Assembly: GCA_012521315.1 (NCBI GenBank)
Contig: JAAYMP010000057.1
Span: forward strand, 1 to 9,263
From: Bacillota bacterium
GTDB taxonomy: Bacteria > Bacillota > UBA4882 > UBA10575
Length of the DNA stretch: 9,263 nucleotides
Direction: 5' to 3'
The notes under the pieces were generated by a model. That model was not told the DNA's origin. It was given only the letters and a program-made list of their open reading frames with translations, and did not search any database. The position numbers and the translations under genes were made by a program. Positions 1 to 6,944 of the stretch are shown piece after piece. Every line of letters begins with the position of its first letter. Positions within the stretch are counted from its first letter, which is position 1.

Positions 1-1024
1 GCCGGTAACTGTCGGAAAAGGAAAAGGCGACCGGCCGTCGTCCGCTGACCCGTGCCCAATAGGAAGTGGGCAATTTGGCCACCTCGGCAAAGATCTGCTG
101 TAAACGGTGGTAATACGTGTGCTCCCGGTAAGCCCTTTGGTGCGCCGCTTCGCCAATCTGGCGGCGCAGTTTGTTTTTGCCCAGGTAGTATTGGATCTTT
201 TTCGCCAAATCATCAGGGGTGGTAAAACAGACGATCTCCTTGTCGGGAGTGAAACAGTTAAAAAGATCCGGCCGCGTCGAATCGACAATCTGAAACGCGC
301 TACAGCCCGCCAGCGCAAAAGTCCGGTCGTTGGGACTGGTCGCGCCCACACCCCGCCTGTTCCCGGAGGGCGGGTCAACCGGATCCCGGTGGATGTTAAG
401 GTTGATCTTGGCCCCGTTAAAATACTTTTGCACCTCGTGAAAATCGTGGACCACCGGTCGGACAAACTTCCGCAGGTCCGGGTGGAGTTCTCCCCAGCGG
501 TCCCAAACCCCGATTAGTTTGACGTTTAAACGCTTCAGGAAGGGCGCAATGGCATTCAAAATCTTCAGCCGGTTGGGAAAGCCCATCCCGACAAAACAGA
601 GATCACTCCGGTATTCTTCCTCCGTCTTCAGGGGACGGTGGACCTCGGGGTTACAGCACCAGGGCAGATAGAAGACCCGGGGGTGGTTGTACTCGGCAAC
701 CGCCTGCCGTTCATTGGTAAAGACCAGGTCATAAGCGGTAACCATCGGACCGCGGTGCAGATCGATCTCGTAGGGATCTTCCACCAGCCACAGAACCGTT
801 TTCACCCCCAAAGAACGGGCATAATGGACCTGTTCCAACGGGGTGCGGTTGCCATGCACCACCAACAGCACCTCCGGGTGGAATCCCTTGATGAGGCTGG
901 AAGAAAGGTTCCGTGGGCCAACGTGCCGCACATGATGTTTCATCTTTTTTAAGGTCACAAGGATATCGTAAGCATAGCGGTAATGAAAGCCCATTGCTCC
1001 GGAATCAACAAACAAGACCCTCAT
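1..1024 (-). CDS. CgeB-like glycosyltransferase, 3' end outside the window
   Basis: This minus-strand frame stays open from an ATG at 1022-1024 to the window edge, giving 341 residues. The ATG sits 7 nt behind an AGGAGG site. The N-terminal half resembles the DUF3880-type domain of CgeB proteins, with LWLVEDPYEI at about residues 78-87 and LCFVGMGFPNR at about 142-152. The C-terminal half resembles the Glyco_trans_1_2 domain: RTFALAGCSAFQIVD at about 234-248, a KEIVCF strand near 262, and a closing EHTYYHRLQQIF near 301-312. Family members are GT-B nucleotide-sugar transferases; the namesake CgeB works in Bacillus spore-surface maturation, but relatives occur in many surface-glycan loci. Only a short C-terminal tail is probably missing. 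The gene is divergent from the five-gene glycan operon. The acceptor and sugar cannot be read from the sequence. Confidence 0.85.
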   Translation of the reverse strand, partial: MRVLFVDSGAMGFHYRYAYDILVTLKKMKHHVRHVGPRNLSSSLIKGFHPEVLLVVHGNRTPLEQVHYARSLGVKTVLWLVEDPYEIDLHRGPMVTAYDLVFTNERQAVAEYNHPRVFYLPWCCNPEVHRPLKTEEEYRSDLCFVGMGFPNRLKILNAIAPFLKRLNVKLIGVWDRWGELHPDLRKFVRPVVHDFHEVQKYFNGAKINLNIHRDPVDPPSGNRRGVGATSPNDRTFALAGCSAFQIVDSTRPDLFNCFTPDKEIVCFTTPDDLAKKIQYYLGKNKLRRQIGEAAHQRAYREHTYYHRLQQIFAEVAKLPTSYWARVSGRRPVAFSFSDSYR

Positions 1025-1292
1025 CTTCTTTCCTCCTTCTTTCCTCCTCTGTTTGTTAACCGTTTTTCTAAGTTCGAAATATTATATGAGATCACCCTTA
1101 TGGGAGGAACAACCTGTTCCGTTAAAAGGCCCTTCTACCAGGGTAGGGTGATACCAACCGTGACGGAAAAAGAAGAAGGACATTCGGTCCCGCGGCCGCC
1201 GGCCTGAGCACCGAAAGTGCCTTGACCACATCACCCCAGGCGCAGCTAGGCCGTACACTAAAGAAAAAAGGTGTCAGAAAGGAGGAGCCGAT
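1025..1292. other. Divergent intergenic region with a possible structured leader
   Basis: This gap separates the leftward CgeB-like gene from the rightward glycan operon. Its left part is AT-rich and holds the Shine-Dalgarno and possible -10 of the leftward gene. Its right part could form a branched RNA fold in the rightward transcript. CGGCCT at 1200-1205 pairs with AGGCCG at 1248-1253, enclosing a GCAC-CGAAA-GTGC hairpin at 1208-1220. I could not match it to a known riboswitch or a complete T-box. The 74-codon plus-strand open frame at 983-1207 has no protein-like features and overlaps the leftward gene start, so it is not called. No convincing rightward promoter was found. Confidence 0.35.
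1081..1086 (-). promoter_or_regulatory. Possible -10 box for the CgeB-like gene
   Basis: On the minus strand a perfect TATAAT lies 56 nt upstream of the ATG at 1024, in an AT-rich patch of an otherwise GC-rich intergenic stretch. No good -35 hexamer is seen at 16-18 nt (TTCCTC at 17 nt is poor), so this rests on the -10 match and its position alone. Confidence 0.3.
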
Positions 1293-2132
1293 TTGCGCTT
1301 TTCGATTATTATCAATTGTTACAACACCCTGCCTTTGATCAAAAAATGCCTGGAAGCGGCGCTGGCCAGTACGGACCAGAACAGCGAGTTAATCCTGGTA
1401 AACAACCATCCTCCCCACGCGGATGCCCAAGCCTTTCTCCATGAGTACCAACACCCCCGGGTCCGCATCCTGGATCCGGGCTGCAACATCGGTTGTATGC
1501 CCGGCTTCCAATACGGCGCCGAACAGGCTCAGGGCCAGTATCTGGTCAAGCTGGACGATGATGTGCTGGTCCCCGGCAAAAACTGGACCGCCGCCATGTA
1601 CCAAGCCTTAAAGGACTTCCCGAAGCTGGCCTACGTCGCCCTCTTGCCCGCCGCCATCAAAGAACAACCCCGCACCCAGGTGAAGAAGTACGGTTACACC
1701 CTGGAGTTCCGGCGGGGGACCGTTCTTTTCTGGTGCATGATGATTGAGAAACAGCGCTGGCGAAAACACTTTTACCTAACCAATCTCCCCCTTTACGGTG
1801 TCGGAGAGCGGGATTACGAACGGAGAGCAAATCAGCTTGGTCTGAAAAAAGCCTACCTTACTTCCCATGTCTGTACCAGTTTAGGCCGGACGGCGGAAGC
1901 GGATCCCCTTTACGGTGCTTGGAAACTGTTCTATGTCAAAATGAAGGAGACCCGGAGCGACTTTGAAACCTGGAAAAAGAGTTTTGTCCTTGGTCCGGCA
2001 GAAGCCGAAATCATGCGGCGCTTTGGCTACCCGGAGCACCAGATCGCCGAAGTCCGCGCTTTACTCGCCGCCGTGCAACAGGCCGATCACAGCCAACCGG
2101 CGAGCGAAGGAGGAGCGTCCTATGTCCCTTAA
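1293..2132 (+). CDS. Family 2 (GT-A fold) glycosyltransferase
   Basis: Predicted transferase of 279 residues that uses a nucleotide-sugar donor, probably in the cytoplasm on a surface-glycan precursor. It opens with the typical GT2 strand FSIIINCYN (residues 3-11). It has LILVNN (33-38) where most family members have a VDN-type motif, then VKLDDDVLVPG (85-95), whose DDD at 88-90 is the metal and nucleotide-binding DxD motif. GERDYE (171-176) is a plausible counterpart of the family's acidic catalytic ED motif. The start is TTG at 1293, chosen because GGAGGAG lies 7 nt upstream and the GT2 strand begins directly after it. It is the first gene of the rightward cluster, and its 3' end overlaps the next gene by 11 nt, suggesting translational coupling. 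The donor sugar is unknown. Confidence 0.85.
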   Translation: MRFSIIINCYNTLPLIKKCLEAALASTDQNSELILVNNHPPHADAQAFLHEYQHPRVRILDPGCNIGCMPGFQYGAEQAQGQYLVKLDDDVLVPGKNWTAAMYQALKDFPKLAYVALLPAAIKEQPRTQVKKYGYTLEFRRGTVLFWCMMIEKQRWRKHFYLTNLPLYGVGERDYERRANQLGLKKAYLTSHVCTSLGRTAEADPLYGAWKLFYVKMKETRSDFETWKKSFVLGPAEAEIMRRFGYPEHQIAEVRALLAAVQQADHSQPASEGGASYVP

Positions 2133-2886
2133 AGACTTCCCCGATGAGAAACTCCTCACCGATTTAGAAGTCTTACGCCGGATCCACCGCGCCCTCCGCG
2201 CGAAAAAGCCTTTTTCCCTGGTCCGGATCGGGGATGGTGAGAACATCGTCCTCGCCCAGGGTAAATTTCTCAGCAACCAAGAGCTGGAGAAGACCTATTG
2301 GGTACGGGACAGCCGCGCCGGGAGAAAAGGCGTCGACCTGCCCAACCTCACGCTCCGCGACCAGATGCTGAAGGGGATCAAAGCGGCTGACATCGTCGGG
2401 ATCTGTCGCCAACAGAACGACGAAATTGCCGCGCCAACCAGATTCAAACGGGCCCTCACCAACAAGATCTTTGATTATTACGGGATCAAGCCCCGCGCCC
2501 TCTGTTACGTCTTCTGCAACCGTAAAATGGTTTCTTACCGCTATTTCTGGAAGATTATCCACCGGTACCGAACCTTGCTCATCTCAAAGTGGGCCGCCGA
2601 CTACGCCAAATTGATTACCAGCAGATACGCGGATTTACCCCCGCAGATCGTCGGAACCATCGCTTTTGAGCATTATAGCCAAATTCCCACGGTGCTGAAG
2701 AAAGTAGGCAAATACGACTTTGATCTGGCCTTAATCTCCGCCGGCGTCAACGCCGTGATTCTGGCCCCGGCCATTGCCAAACAGTACAAGAAAGTGGCGG
2801 TTGACTTCGGAAAAACCATGATGTACATGCTCCGGCCCAACAACCGCATCCACCCCTGGACCCCAACCGCCCAAACCGGCCAATGA
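2122..2886 (+). CDS. GT-D fold (DUF1792-like) glycosyltransferase
   Basis: Predicted 254-residue glycosyltransferase of the GT-D fold, the type found in streptococcal serine-rich-repeat glycoprotein glycosylation. The N-terminal hallmark FSLVRIGDGENIVLAQG lies at residues 31-47, with the diagnostic RIGDGE at 35-40. The C-terminal block DLALISAGVNAVILAPAIA (201-219) followed by VAVDFG (225-230) matches the region near the end of DUF1792 proteins that closes the Rossmann-like sheet. The ATG at 2122 is preferred over the longer open frame from 1963, because GGAGGAG lies just upstream and the extra residues are a shadow of the preceding gene. It overlaps that gene by 11 nt, so the two are probably co-translated. 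The assignment rests on these motifs; the sugar and acceptor are unknown. Confidence 0.75.
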   Translation: MSLKDFPDEKLLTDLEVLRRIHRALRAKKPFSLVRIGDGENIVLAQGKFLSNQELEKTYWVRDSRAGRKGVDLPNLTLRDQMLKGIKAADIVGICRQQNDEIAAPTRFKRALTNKIFDYYGIKPRALCYVFCNRKMVSYRYFWKIIHRYRTLLISKWAADYAKLITSRYADLPPQIVGTIAFEHYSQIPTVLKKVGKYDFDLALISAGVNAVILAPAIAKQYKKVAVDFGKTMMYMLRPNNRIHPWTPTAQTGQ

Positions 2887-2929
2887 ATAGAAGGCAGAGC
2901 AGCGCCGGGCAATTTGAAAGGGGATCATT

Positions 2930-3661
2930 ATGGCCGAAACCCAAGTTGACCTTGTGTTGGTTACTTACGAGAGCCGGCATTTCCTGCCCGTCTTTTTCCA
3001 GTCTTTATGGGGATTTACCAAAACGCCCTTTCGTTTATTGGTGATCGACAACAACAGTAAAGACCAGACCAAAGACTATTTGCAGGCAATGCGGAAGGAC
3101 CCGTTTTTCGGCGCCCAAATGCGGTTGGTTTTTAACCCGGCGAATCTGGGCGTAGCGAAAGCATGGAACCAGGCGGTCAGGATGACTTCCGGCCGGTACC
3201 TCGTTTTCTTAAACCCGGACCTCATGTTTACCAAGGATTGGCTTTCCAAATTAATGAAATACGCGGCACGGCATAAAAAAGCCATGGTCGTCGGGGCCAA
3301 AATTCTCAATCCCGACGGGACAATTTACCATGCCGGTGCCACCGGTAAAATCCAGGGTAAAGGCGAAATGGACCGTCCGGGTCTTTACGACCGGGAAAAA
3401 AAAGTCCGCTGGATCCAAGGCAGCTGTTTTCTGGTCAAACGTGAAATCTTCTCCATAATCGGCGGTTTTGATGAACAGTTCTTTATGTACGGTGAAGAAG
3501 TGGACTTTTGTTGGCGGGTGCGGAAAGCCGGTTATGAGGTGCTCTATGCGCCCGTTCCCATCTATCATTACCGGCAGGGTTCAAAGATCTCCCGGGCCGC
3601 CCGGCATCAACTCCGCCGGCACAGCGCCCAATTGTTAAGGGCAAAATGGCAGAAAAAATAG
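2930..3661 (+). CDS. Family 2 glycosyltransferase, rhamnosyltransferase-like
   Basis: Predicted 243-residue GT2 enzyme. The N-terminal strand DLVLVTYES (7-15) leads to LLVIDNNSKD (36-45), the nucleotide-binding VDNxS motif. NPANLGVAKAWNQAV (69-83) is the usual NxGxAxxxNxG-like helix, and FLNPDL (93-98) stands in place of a DxD, as is common in WbbL/RfbF-like rhamnosyltransferases. IQGSCFLVKREIF (162-174) and FMYGEEVDFCWRVRKAG (185-201) are the acceptor-side and catalytic-base regions of that subgroup, followed by YHYRQGS (212-218). The ATG is preceded by GAAAGGGG. It lies 43 nt after the GT-D gene and is followed by a 111-nt gap with no clear terminator. Rhamnosyl transfer is only suggested by motif similarity; another deoxyhexose or hexose is possible. 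The basic tail may contact the membrane. Confidence 0.85.
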   Translation: MAETQVDLVLVTYESRHFLPVFFQSLWGFTKTPFRLLVIDNNSKDQTKDYLQAMRKDPFFGAQMRLVFNPANLGVAKAWNQAVRMTSGRYLVFLNPDLMFTKDWLSKLMKYAARHKKAMVVGAKILNPDGTIYHAGATGKIQGKGEMDRPGLYDREKKVRWIQGSCFLVKREIFSIIGGFDEQFFMYGEEVDFCWRVRKAGYEVLYAPVPIYHYRQGSKISRAARHQLRRHSAQLLRAKWQKK

Positions 3662-3772
3662 GCTTTTCCCCGGGAATGTTTTTATGGCCCATCCCTTTCC
3701 CGCCCCGAAAAAAATAAGATGAATTAATAAAAAAGAGTTGGAAGCAAAGACAATCCAGCGGAGGAGATTAAA

Positions 3773-5095
3773 GTGAAAATAACGGTAATCGGTTGTGGTT
3801 ACGTCGGCCTGGTGACGGCCGCCGGTCTGGCCGAGGCCGGCCACTGGGTAACAGGCGTTGACCGCGACTCGTTTAAGATAAATAAACTGCGCCGCCAAGA
3901 AGTCCCTTTCTACGAAAAAGATCTGGAACCGCTGCTGCGCCGCCACTTAAAGACCGGGCGGCTGACTTTTACCTCCAGTCTGGCGTTGGGCATCGCCAAT
4001 GCCCAGATCATTTTCATCGCGGTCGGGACACCACCGCAGAGCGACGGGTCGGTTGACCTTAGCCAAATCGAAGCCGTCGCCGTCCAAATCGGTCCCCAAC
4101 TTCACAGTTATACGGTGATCGTCAACAAATCCACCGTCCCGGTGGGCACCACCCGCCGCCTCAAAAACCTGATCGCCCGGCACACCCGCCGGCCGGTTCC
4201 TTTTGATGTGGTCAGTAACCCCGAGTTTCTACGGGAAGGCAATGCGGTCTACGATTTTATGAATCCGGACCGCATTGTCATCGGCGCCGATTCGCCGCAG
4301 GCCTGCAAGATTATGGAAGAGCTATACCGCCCCTTTCTGAGGAAGAAGGTCCCGCTGATCCAGACCAACCCGGAGACGGCCGAACTGATTAAATACGCGT
4401 CCAATGCCTTCCTGGCGACCAAAATTTCGTTCATCAACGAGATCGCCGAGCTTTGTGAAGCCGTCGGCGCCGATCTGCCAACCGTGGCCCGCGGAATGGG
4501 GCTGGACCACCGGATCGGCCCCGAATTTCTCGCCGCCGGGCCAGGTTACGGTGGCTCCTGTTTTCCCAAGGACACCAAAGCCCTCATTCATCTGGCCCGG
4601 AATTACGGCAAACAAGTTACGATTATTGAAGCGACCGATGCGGTGAACACCCGGGTCCAAAAAGCAATGTTGGCCAAGATCATCCGTACCACCGGTCCAC
4701 CCGCCGGCAAAACCATTGCCGTTTACGGTTTGGCTTTCAAGGCCAATACGGATGATCTACGGGATTCGCCGGCCTTGCCAATCATTGAAGGCTTGCTGCA
4801 GGCCGGCGCGAAGATACGGGCGCACGACCCGAAAGCCCTCGCCGCCGGAAAAAAGGTTTTTGGCGACAAAATTACCTACTGCGCGGATGAATACACCGCC
4901 GCCCAAGACGCCTCGGCGGTGGTGATTACCACCGAGTGGGAGCAGTACCGCCTGCTCGACCTGGACTTATTGAAGACAAAGATGGCCCAAGCCATTATCA
5001 TCGACCTCCGGAACCTTCTAACCCCGGAGCAGGTCCGCGCCCACGGCTTTCTCTACGAAGGCATCGGCCGCGGTAGTACGCAAAAGGTGGGGTAA
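3773..5095 (+). CDS. ugd: UDP-glucose 6-dehydrogenase (UDP-glucose/GDP-mannose dehydrogenase family)
   Basis: Predicted to oxidise UDP-glucose to UDP-glucuronate with two NAD+ in the cytoplasm, supplying a uronic acid or its derivatives to the glycan built by the neighbouring genes. It is full length at 440 residues. The Rossmann NAD site is VIGCGYVGLVTA (5-16), with the ribose-binding acid in GVDRD (28-32). Other family blocks are STVPVGTTR (120-128), SNPEFLREGNA (148-158) and ELIKYASNAF (204-213, catalytic-site Lys207 and Asn211). GYGGSCFPKD (258-267) holds the catalytic Cys263 and Asp267, and GLAFKANTDDLRDSP (319-333) closes the C-terminal domain. The start is GTG at 3773 behind GGAGGAG. 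The next gene begins 4 nt after its stop. A closely related UDP-sugar dehydrogenase, such as one acting on UDP-HexNAc, is less likely given the motif set. Confidence 0.93.
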   Translation: MKITVIGCGYVGLVTAAGLAEAGHWVTGVDRDSFKINKLRRQEVPFYEKDLEPLLRRHLKTGRLTFTSSLALGIANAQIIFIAVGTPPQSDGSVDLSQIEAVAVQIGPQLHSYTVIVNKSTVPVGTTRRLKNLIARHTRRPVPFDVVSNPEFLREGNAVYDFMNPDRIVIGADSPQACKIMEELYRPFLRKKVPLIQTNPETAELIKYASNAFLATKISFINEIAELCEAVGADLPTVARGMGLDHRIGPEFLAAGPGYGGSCFPKDTKALIHLARNYGKQVTIIEATDAVNTRVQKAMLAKIIRTTGPPAGKTIAVYGLAFKANTDDLRDSPALPIIEGLLQAGAKIRAHDPKALAAGKKVFGDKITYCADEYTAAQDASAVVITTEWEQYRLLDLDLLKTKMAQAIIIDLRNLLTPEQVRAHGFLYEGIGRGSTQKVG

Positions 5096-5099
5096 ACAC

Positions 5100-6161
5100 A
5101 TGGGAAATTATCTGCTTTACAGTGAGGACCTGGCCGGATTCGTCGCTTTAAACGTCCTCAAAGAAAAACAGCATCGCATCCTGGGGGTGATCAATTGCTC
5201 CGGACGCTTGGTCCAACAAGCCCTGGAGCAAGGCTTCGCGGTCTGCCAAAACGTGGAGATCTTGCCTAGTGATGCGCTGAACCAGGTGGACGGGATCATG
5301 ATCGGGGTGGCCACTGAACCGTTGGCCACTCAACTAAAAAAAGAGTTAAAAGCCCAATTCCCCCAGAAAAAGGTCAGCACCTTGCTGGACCCGGAATACC
5401 TCCCCGATTATCTGGCCCTCCGCCAGCCGGCCCTTGAACAGTTGATCAACGATGATACACAGGTCATGCCGGTCAAATACGGCAAAGAAAATGTCCTGAT
5501 CTATGCGGAAAACAAGGCCGAAACGAAACGGGCCAGGCGGGTCGAAGAAAAGAAGGTCCTCTCCTTTATCCAGTCTTTAATCAGACCGCGCGCGGTCATC
5601 TACGACATCGGGGCCAATATCGGTATCCACAGCCTGATCCTGGCCCGGGAGGATCCCGATTGCCAGATCCACGCTTTTGAACCGGAGACTTTGAACTTCT
5701 GGAAATTACTGCGCAACATTGGCCTGAACAAACTGGCGAACATTACCCCTCATCTGGTCGCGGCCGGGGCGAAACGGGAAGTACGGAATCTGTCCCTTCA
5801 AGGTTATCTCTCCGGTCTCGGCCAGCATTCACTCCAAAAAACAGTCAGCAGCCTGACCACCCCGGTTCAAGTCTGGGATCTGGACTCCTACGTCCGGCAA
5901 AAAAACATTCCCCTTCCCGATCTAGTCAAAATCGATGTGGAAGGCTTTGAGTTACAGGTCCTCAAAGGGATGAACCGGATCATAAAGGCAAAAAGACCCC
6001 ACTTCATCATTGAAGTTCATGAAGCCCTTACGGACAGAAGCAAAGTCGAGAGTTTCCTGAAAAAACACCAGTATGAACTGAAAGAGATCGCCCGCCAGCG
6101 CAAAAGAGGGTTCATCTACGCCAAACCGGTCAAAGCCAGGCCCAAGGAGAAGAAAAAGTAG
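5100..6161 (+). CDS. FkbM-family SAM methyltransferase with an extra N-terminal domain
   Basis: Predicted O-methyltransferase of 353 residues, probably acting on a sugar of the neighbouring glycan. The FkbM domain fills residues 145-345. VIYDIGANIG (166-175) is SAM-binding motif I, HAFEPE (191-196) is the acidic ribose-binding strand, LPDLVKIDVEGFELQVLKG (272-290) is the FkbM hallmark, and HFIIEVHEAL (301-310) closes the sheet. Residues 1-120 are not part of a standard FkbM domain. They open with a Rossmann-like pattern (YLLYSEDLAGFVALNVL, then RILGVINCSG, then VDGIMIGVATEP), resembling an NAD- or CoA-binding or receiver-like fold. The tail (344-353) is lysine-rich. The ATG lies 4 nt after the dehydrogenase stop, and its Shine-Dalgarno GGTGGGG overlaps that gene's end, so coupling is likely. 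It is the last gene before the terminator. Confidence 0.85.
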   Translation: MGNYLLYSEDLAGFVALNVLKEKQHRILGVINCSGRLVQQALEQGFAVCQNVEILPSDALNQVDGIMIGVATEPLATQLKKELKAQFPQKKVSTLLDPEYLPDYLALRQPALEQLINDDTQVMPVKYGKENVLIYAENKAETKRARRVEEKKVLSFIQSLIRPRAVIYDIGANIGIHSLILAREDPDCQIHAFEPETLNFWKLLRNIGLNKLANITPHLVAAGAKREVRNLSLQGYLSGLGQHSLQKTVSSLTTPVQVWDLDSYVRQKNIPLPDLVKIDVEGFELQVLKGMNRIIKAKRPHFIIEVHEALTDRSKVESFLKKHQYELKEIARQRKRGFIYAKPVKARPKEKKK

Positions 6162-6229
6162 CCAATAAAGAAAAAACAGGCCAACAATTGGAATCCTAAC
6201 CACTTATGGGTAGTAAAAATCTTTACAAG

Positions 6230-6261
6230 AAAAGGCTAAAGGCTTTTGCCTATAGCCTTTT
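6230..6261 (+). terminator. Intrinsic terminator of the glycan operon, possibly bidirectional
   Basis: AAAAGGCTA (6230-6238) pairs perfectly with TAGCCTTTT (6253-6261). A further short inner stem (AGGC with GCCT) sits after one mismatch and closes on a TTTT loop. It lies 69 nt after the methyltransferase stop. The U-rich 3' arm and the A-rich 5' arm mean it could work in both directions. Confidence 0.8.
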
Positions 6262-6345
6262 CTCTTACCTGTACCAGTAGACCTCTGGAGTTTACCATTC
6301 GCTTATTATTCAATCCCCTTGATCAGTTTCGTTATCAATGATAAA

Positions 6346-6373
6346 AAAACACTTCCGCTGCCGGAAATGTTTT
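6346..6373 (-). terminator. Intrinsic terminator of the XRE-ImmA-PIN operon
   Basis: AAAACACTTCCG (6346-6357) pairs with CGGAAATGTTTT (6362-6373) with one mismatch and a 4-nt CTGC loop. Read on the minus strand, the stem is followed by an uninterrupted run of seven T. It lies 23 nt beyond the stop of the PIN-like gene, so it fits the end of the leftward operon. It faces the glycan-operon terminator across about 85 bp in which nothing else is seen. Confidence 0.8.
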
Positions 6374-6395
6374 CCTAACGCCAACTATATAAGAA

Positions 6396-6944
6396 TCATT
6401 TAGCGTTCTGTTTTTGTTTTTCCTTTATGTAATCAGTGAATGATCGTGAACCTAATTTGCGTCGTTTCGCTAACATCAAAGCCCAAATTTTATTTCCCTC
6501 AACCTCTGTTATAAAGCCTTTTACCAATGCTTCAAGCAATATATCACCGGTAGTAATATGCTTTAAATGGAATTTATTAATATAAAAGCTAATATCTTTC
6601 AAATTATTGCTCGCCACAATACCTTTGTTTAATTTTGCTAAGGCTATAGATGCTGCTTCGCCTTTGCCAATAATTGGCTGAACGCCTTGCGGTTGAACGG
6701 TAAGTTGATAATAAAGGGAATAGGCGTCCGAACCTACGTTAATTGGCTCTACATGTACCTGTCCATTAAAAATGAGATAATCTATTCTTGCTTTTAAAAT
6801 GGCAATTCCGGGATAGGACAACTCATCATACACAGGTTGAGGAACAACAATTTTTCCCGGGTATAGTTTAAGCAAAAGGTCTTCCCGCTGAACCCATAAA
6901 AAAGCAGCAAGACAATCATTATCGAAGAATAGAGAATCAGTCAA
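6396..6944 (-). CDS. PIN-like domain protein (putative ribonuclease) of an XRE-ImmA operon
   Basis: Predicted 182-residue PIN-fold protein. SLFFDNDCLAAFLWV (4-18) fits the first PIN strand, with acids at Asp8 and Asp10. PVYDEL (37-42) gives the usual helix acid Glu41, and GKGEAASIALA (93-103) gives Glu96. ASNNLKDI (111-118) stands where PIN nucleases usually have a TxD-type acid, so the last metal ligand may be Asp117 or may be altered. HITTGDILLEALVKG follows (129-143). The family cleaves RNA, often as the toxin of type II toxin-antitoxin pairs. The chosen start is TTG at 6942-6944, with AGGGG 8 nt upstream and the PIN strand starting at once. Longer ATG starts up to 7016 lie inside the upstream gene and lack a clear site. 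The gene overlaps the protease gene by 8 nt. RNase activity is inferred. Confidence 0.7.
   Translation of the reverse strand: MTDSLFFDNDCLAAFLWVQREDLLLKLYPGKIVVPQPVYDELSYPGIAILKARIDYLIFNGQVHVEPINVGSDAYSLYYQLTVQPQGVQPIIGKGEAASIALAKLNKGIVASNNLKDISFYINKFHLKHITTGDILLEALVKGFITEVEGNKIWALMLAKRRKLGSRSFTDYIKEKQKQNAK

Noticed and set aside
107..952. Plus-strand open frames of 136 and 104 codons inside 107-952
   Set aside because: They lie opposite the CgeB-like gene, whose minus-strand frame is open across the whole stretch with recognisable family motifs; the plus frames have no family features.
1136..1165. T-box-like sequence AGGGTGATACC
   Set aside because: It resembles the T-box antiterminator core only loosely; no specifier loop, terminator or tRNA-related downstream gene is present.
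983..1207. 74-codon plus-strand open frame at the divergent intergenic region
   Set aside because: It overlaps the start of the leftward gene, has no ribosome site, and its translation has no domain-like pattern.
1963..2121. Longer start for the GT-D gene (ATG at 1963)
   Set aside because: The added residues lie within the preceding GT2 gene in another frame; the ATG at 2122 has a strong Shine-Dalgarno and the family domain begins shortly after.
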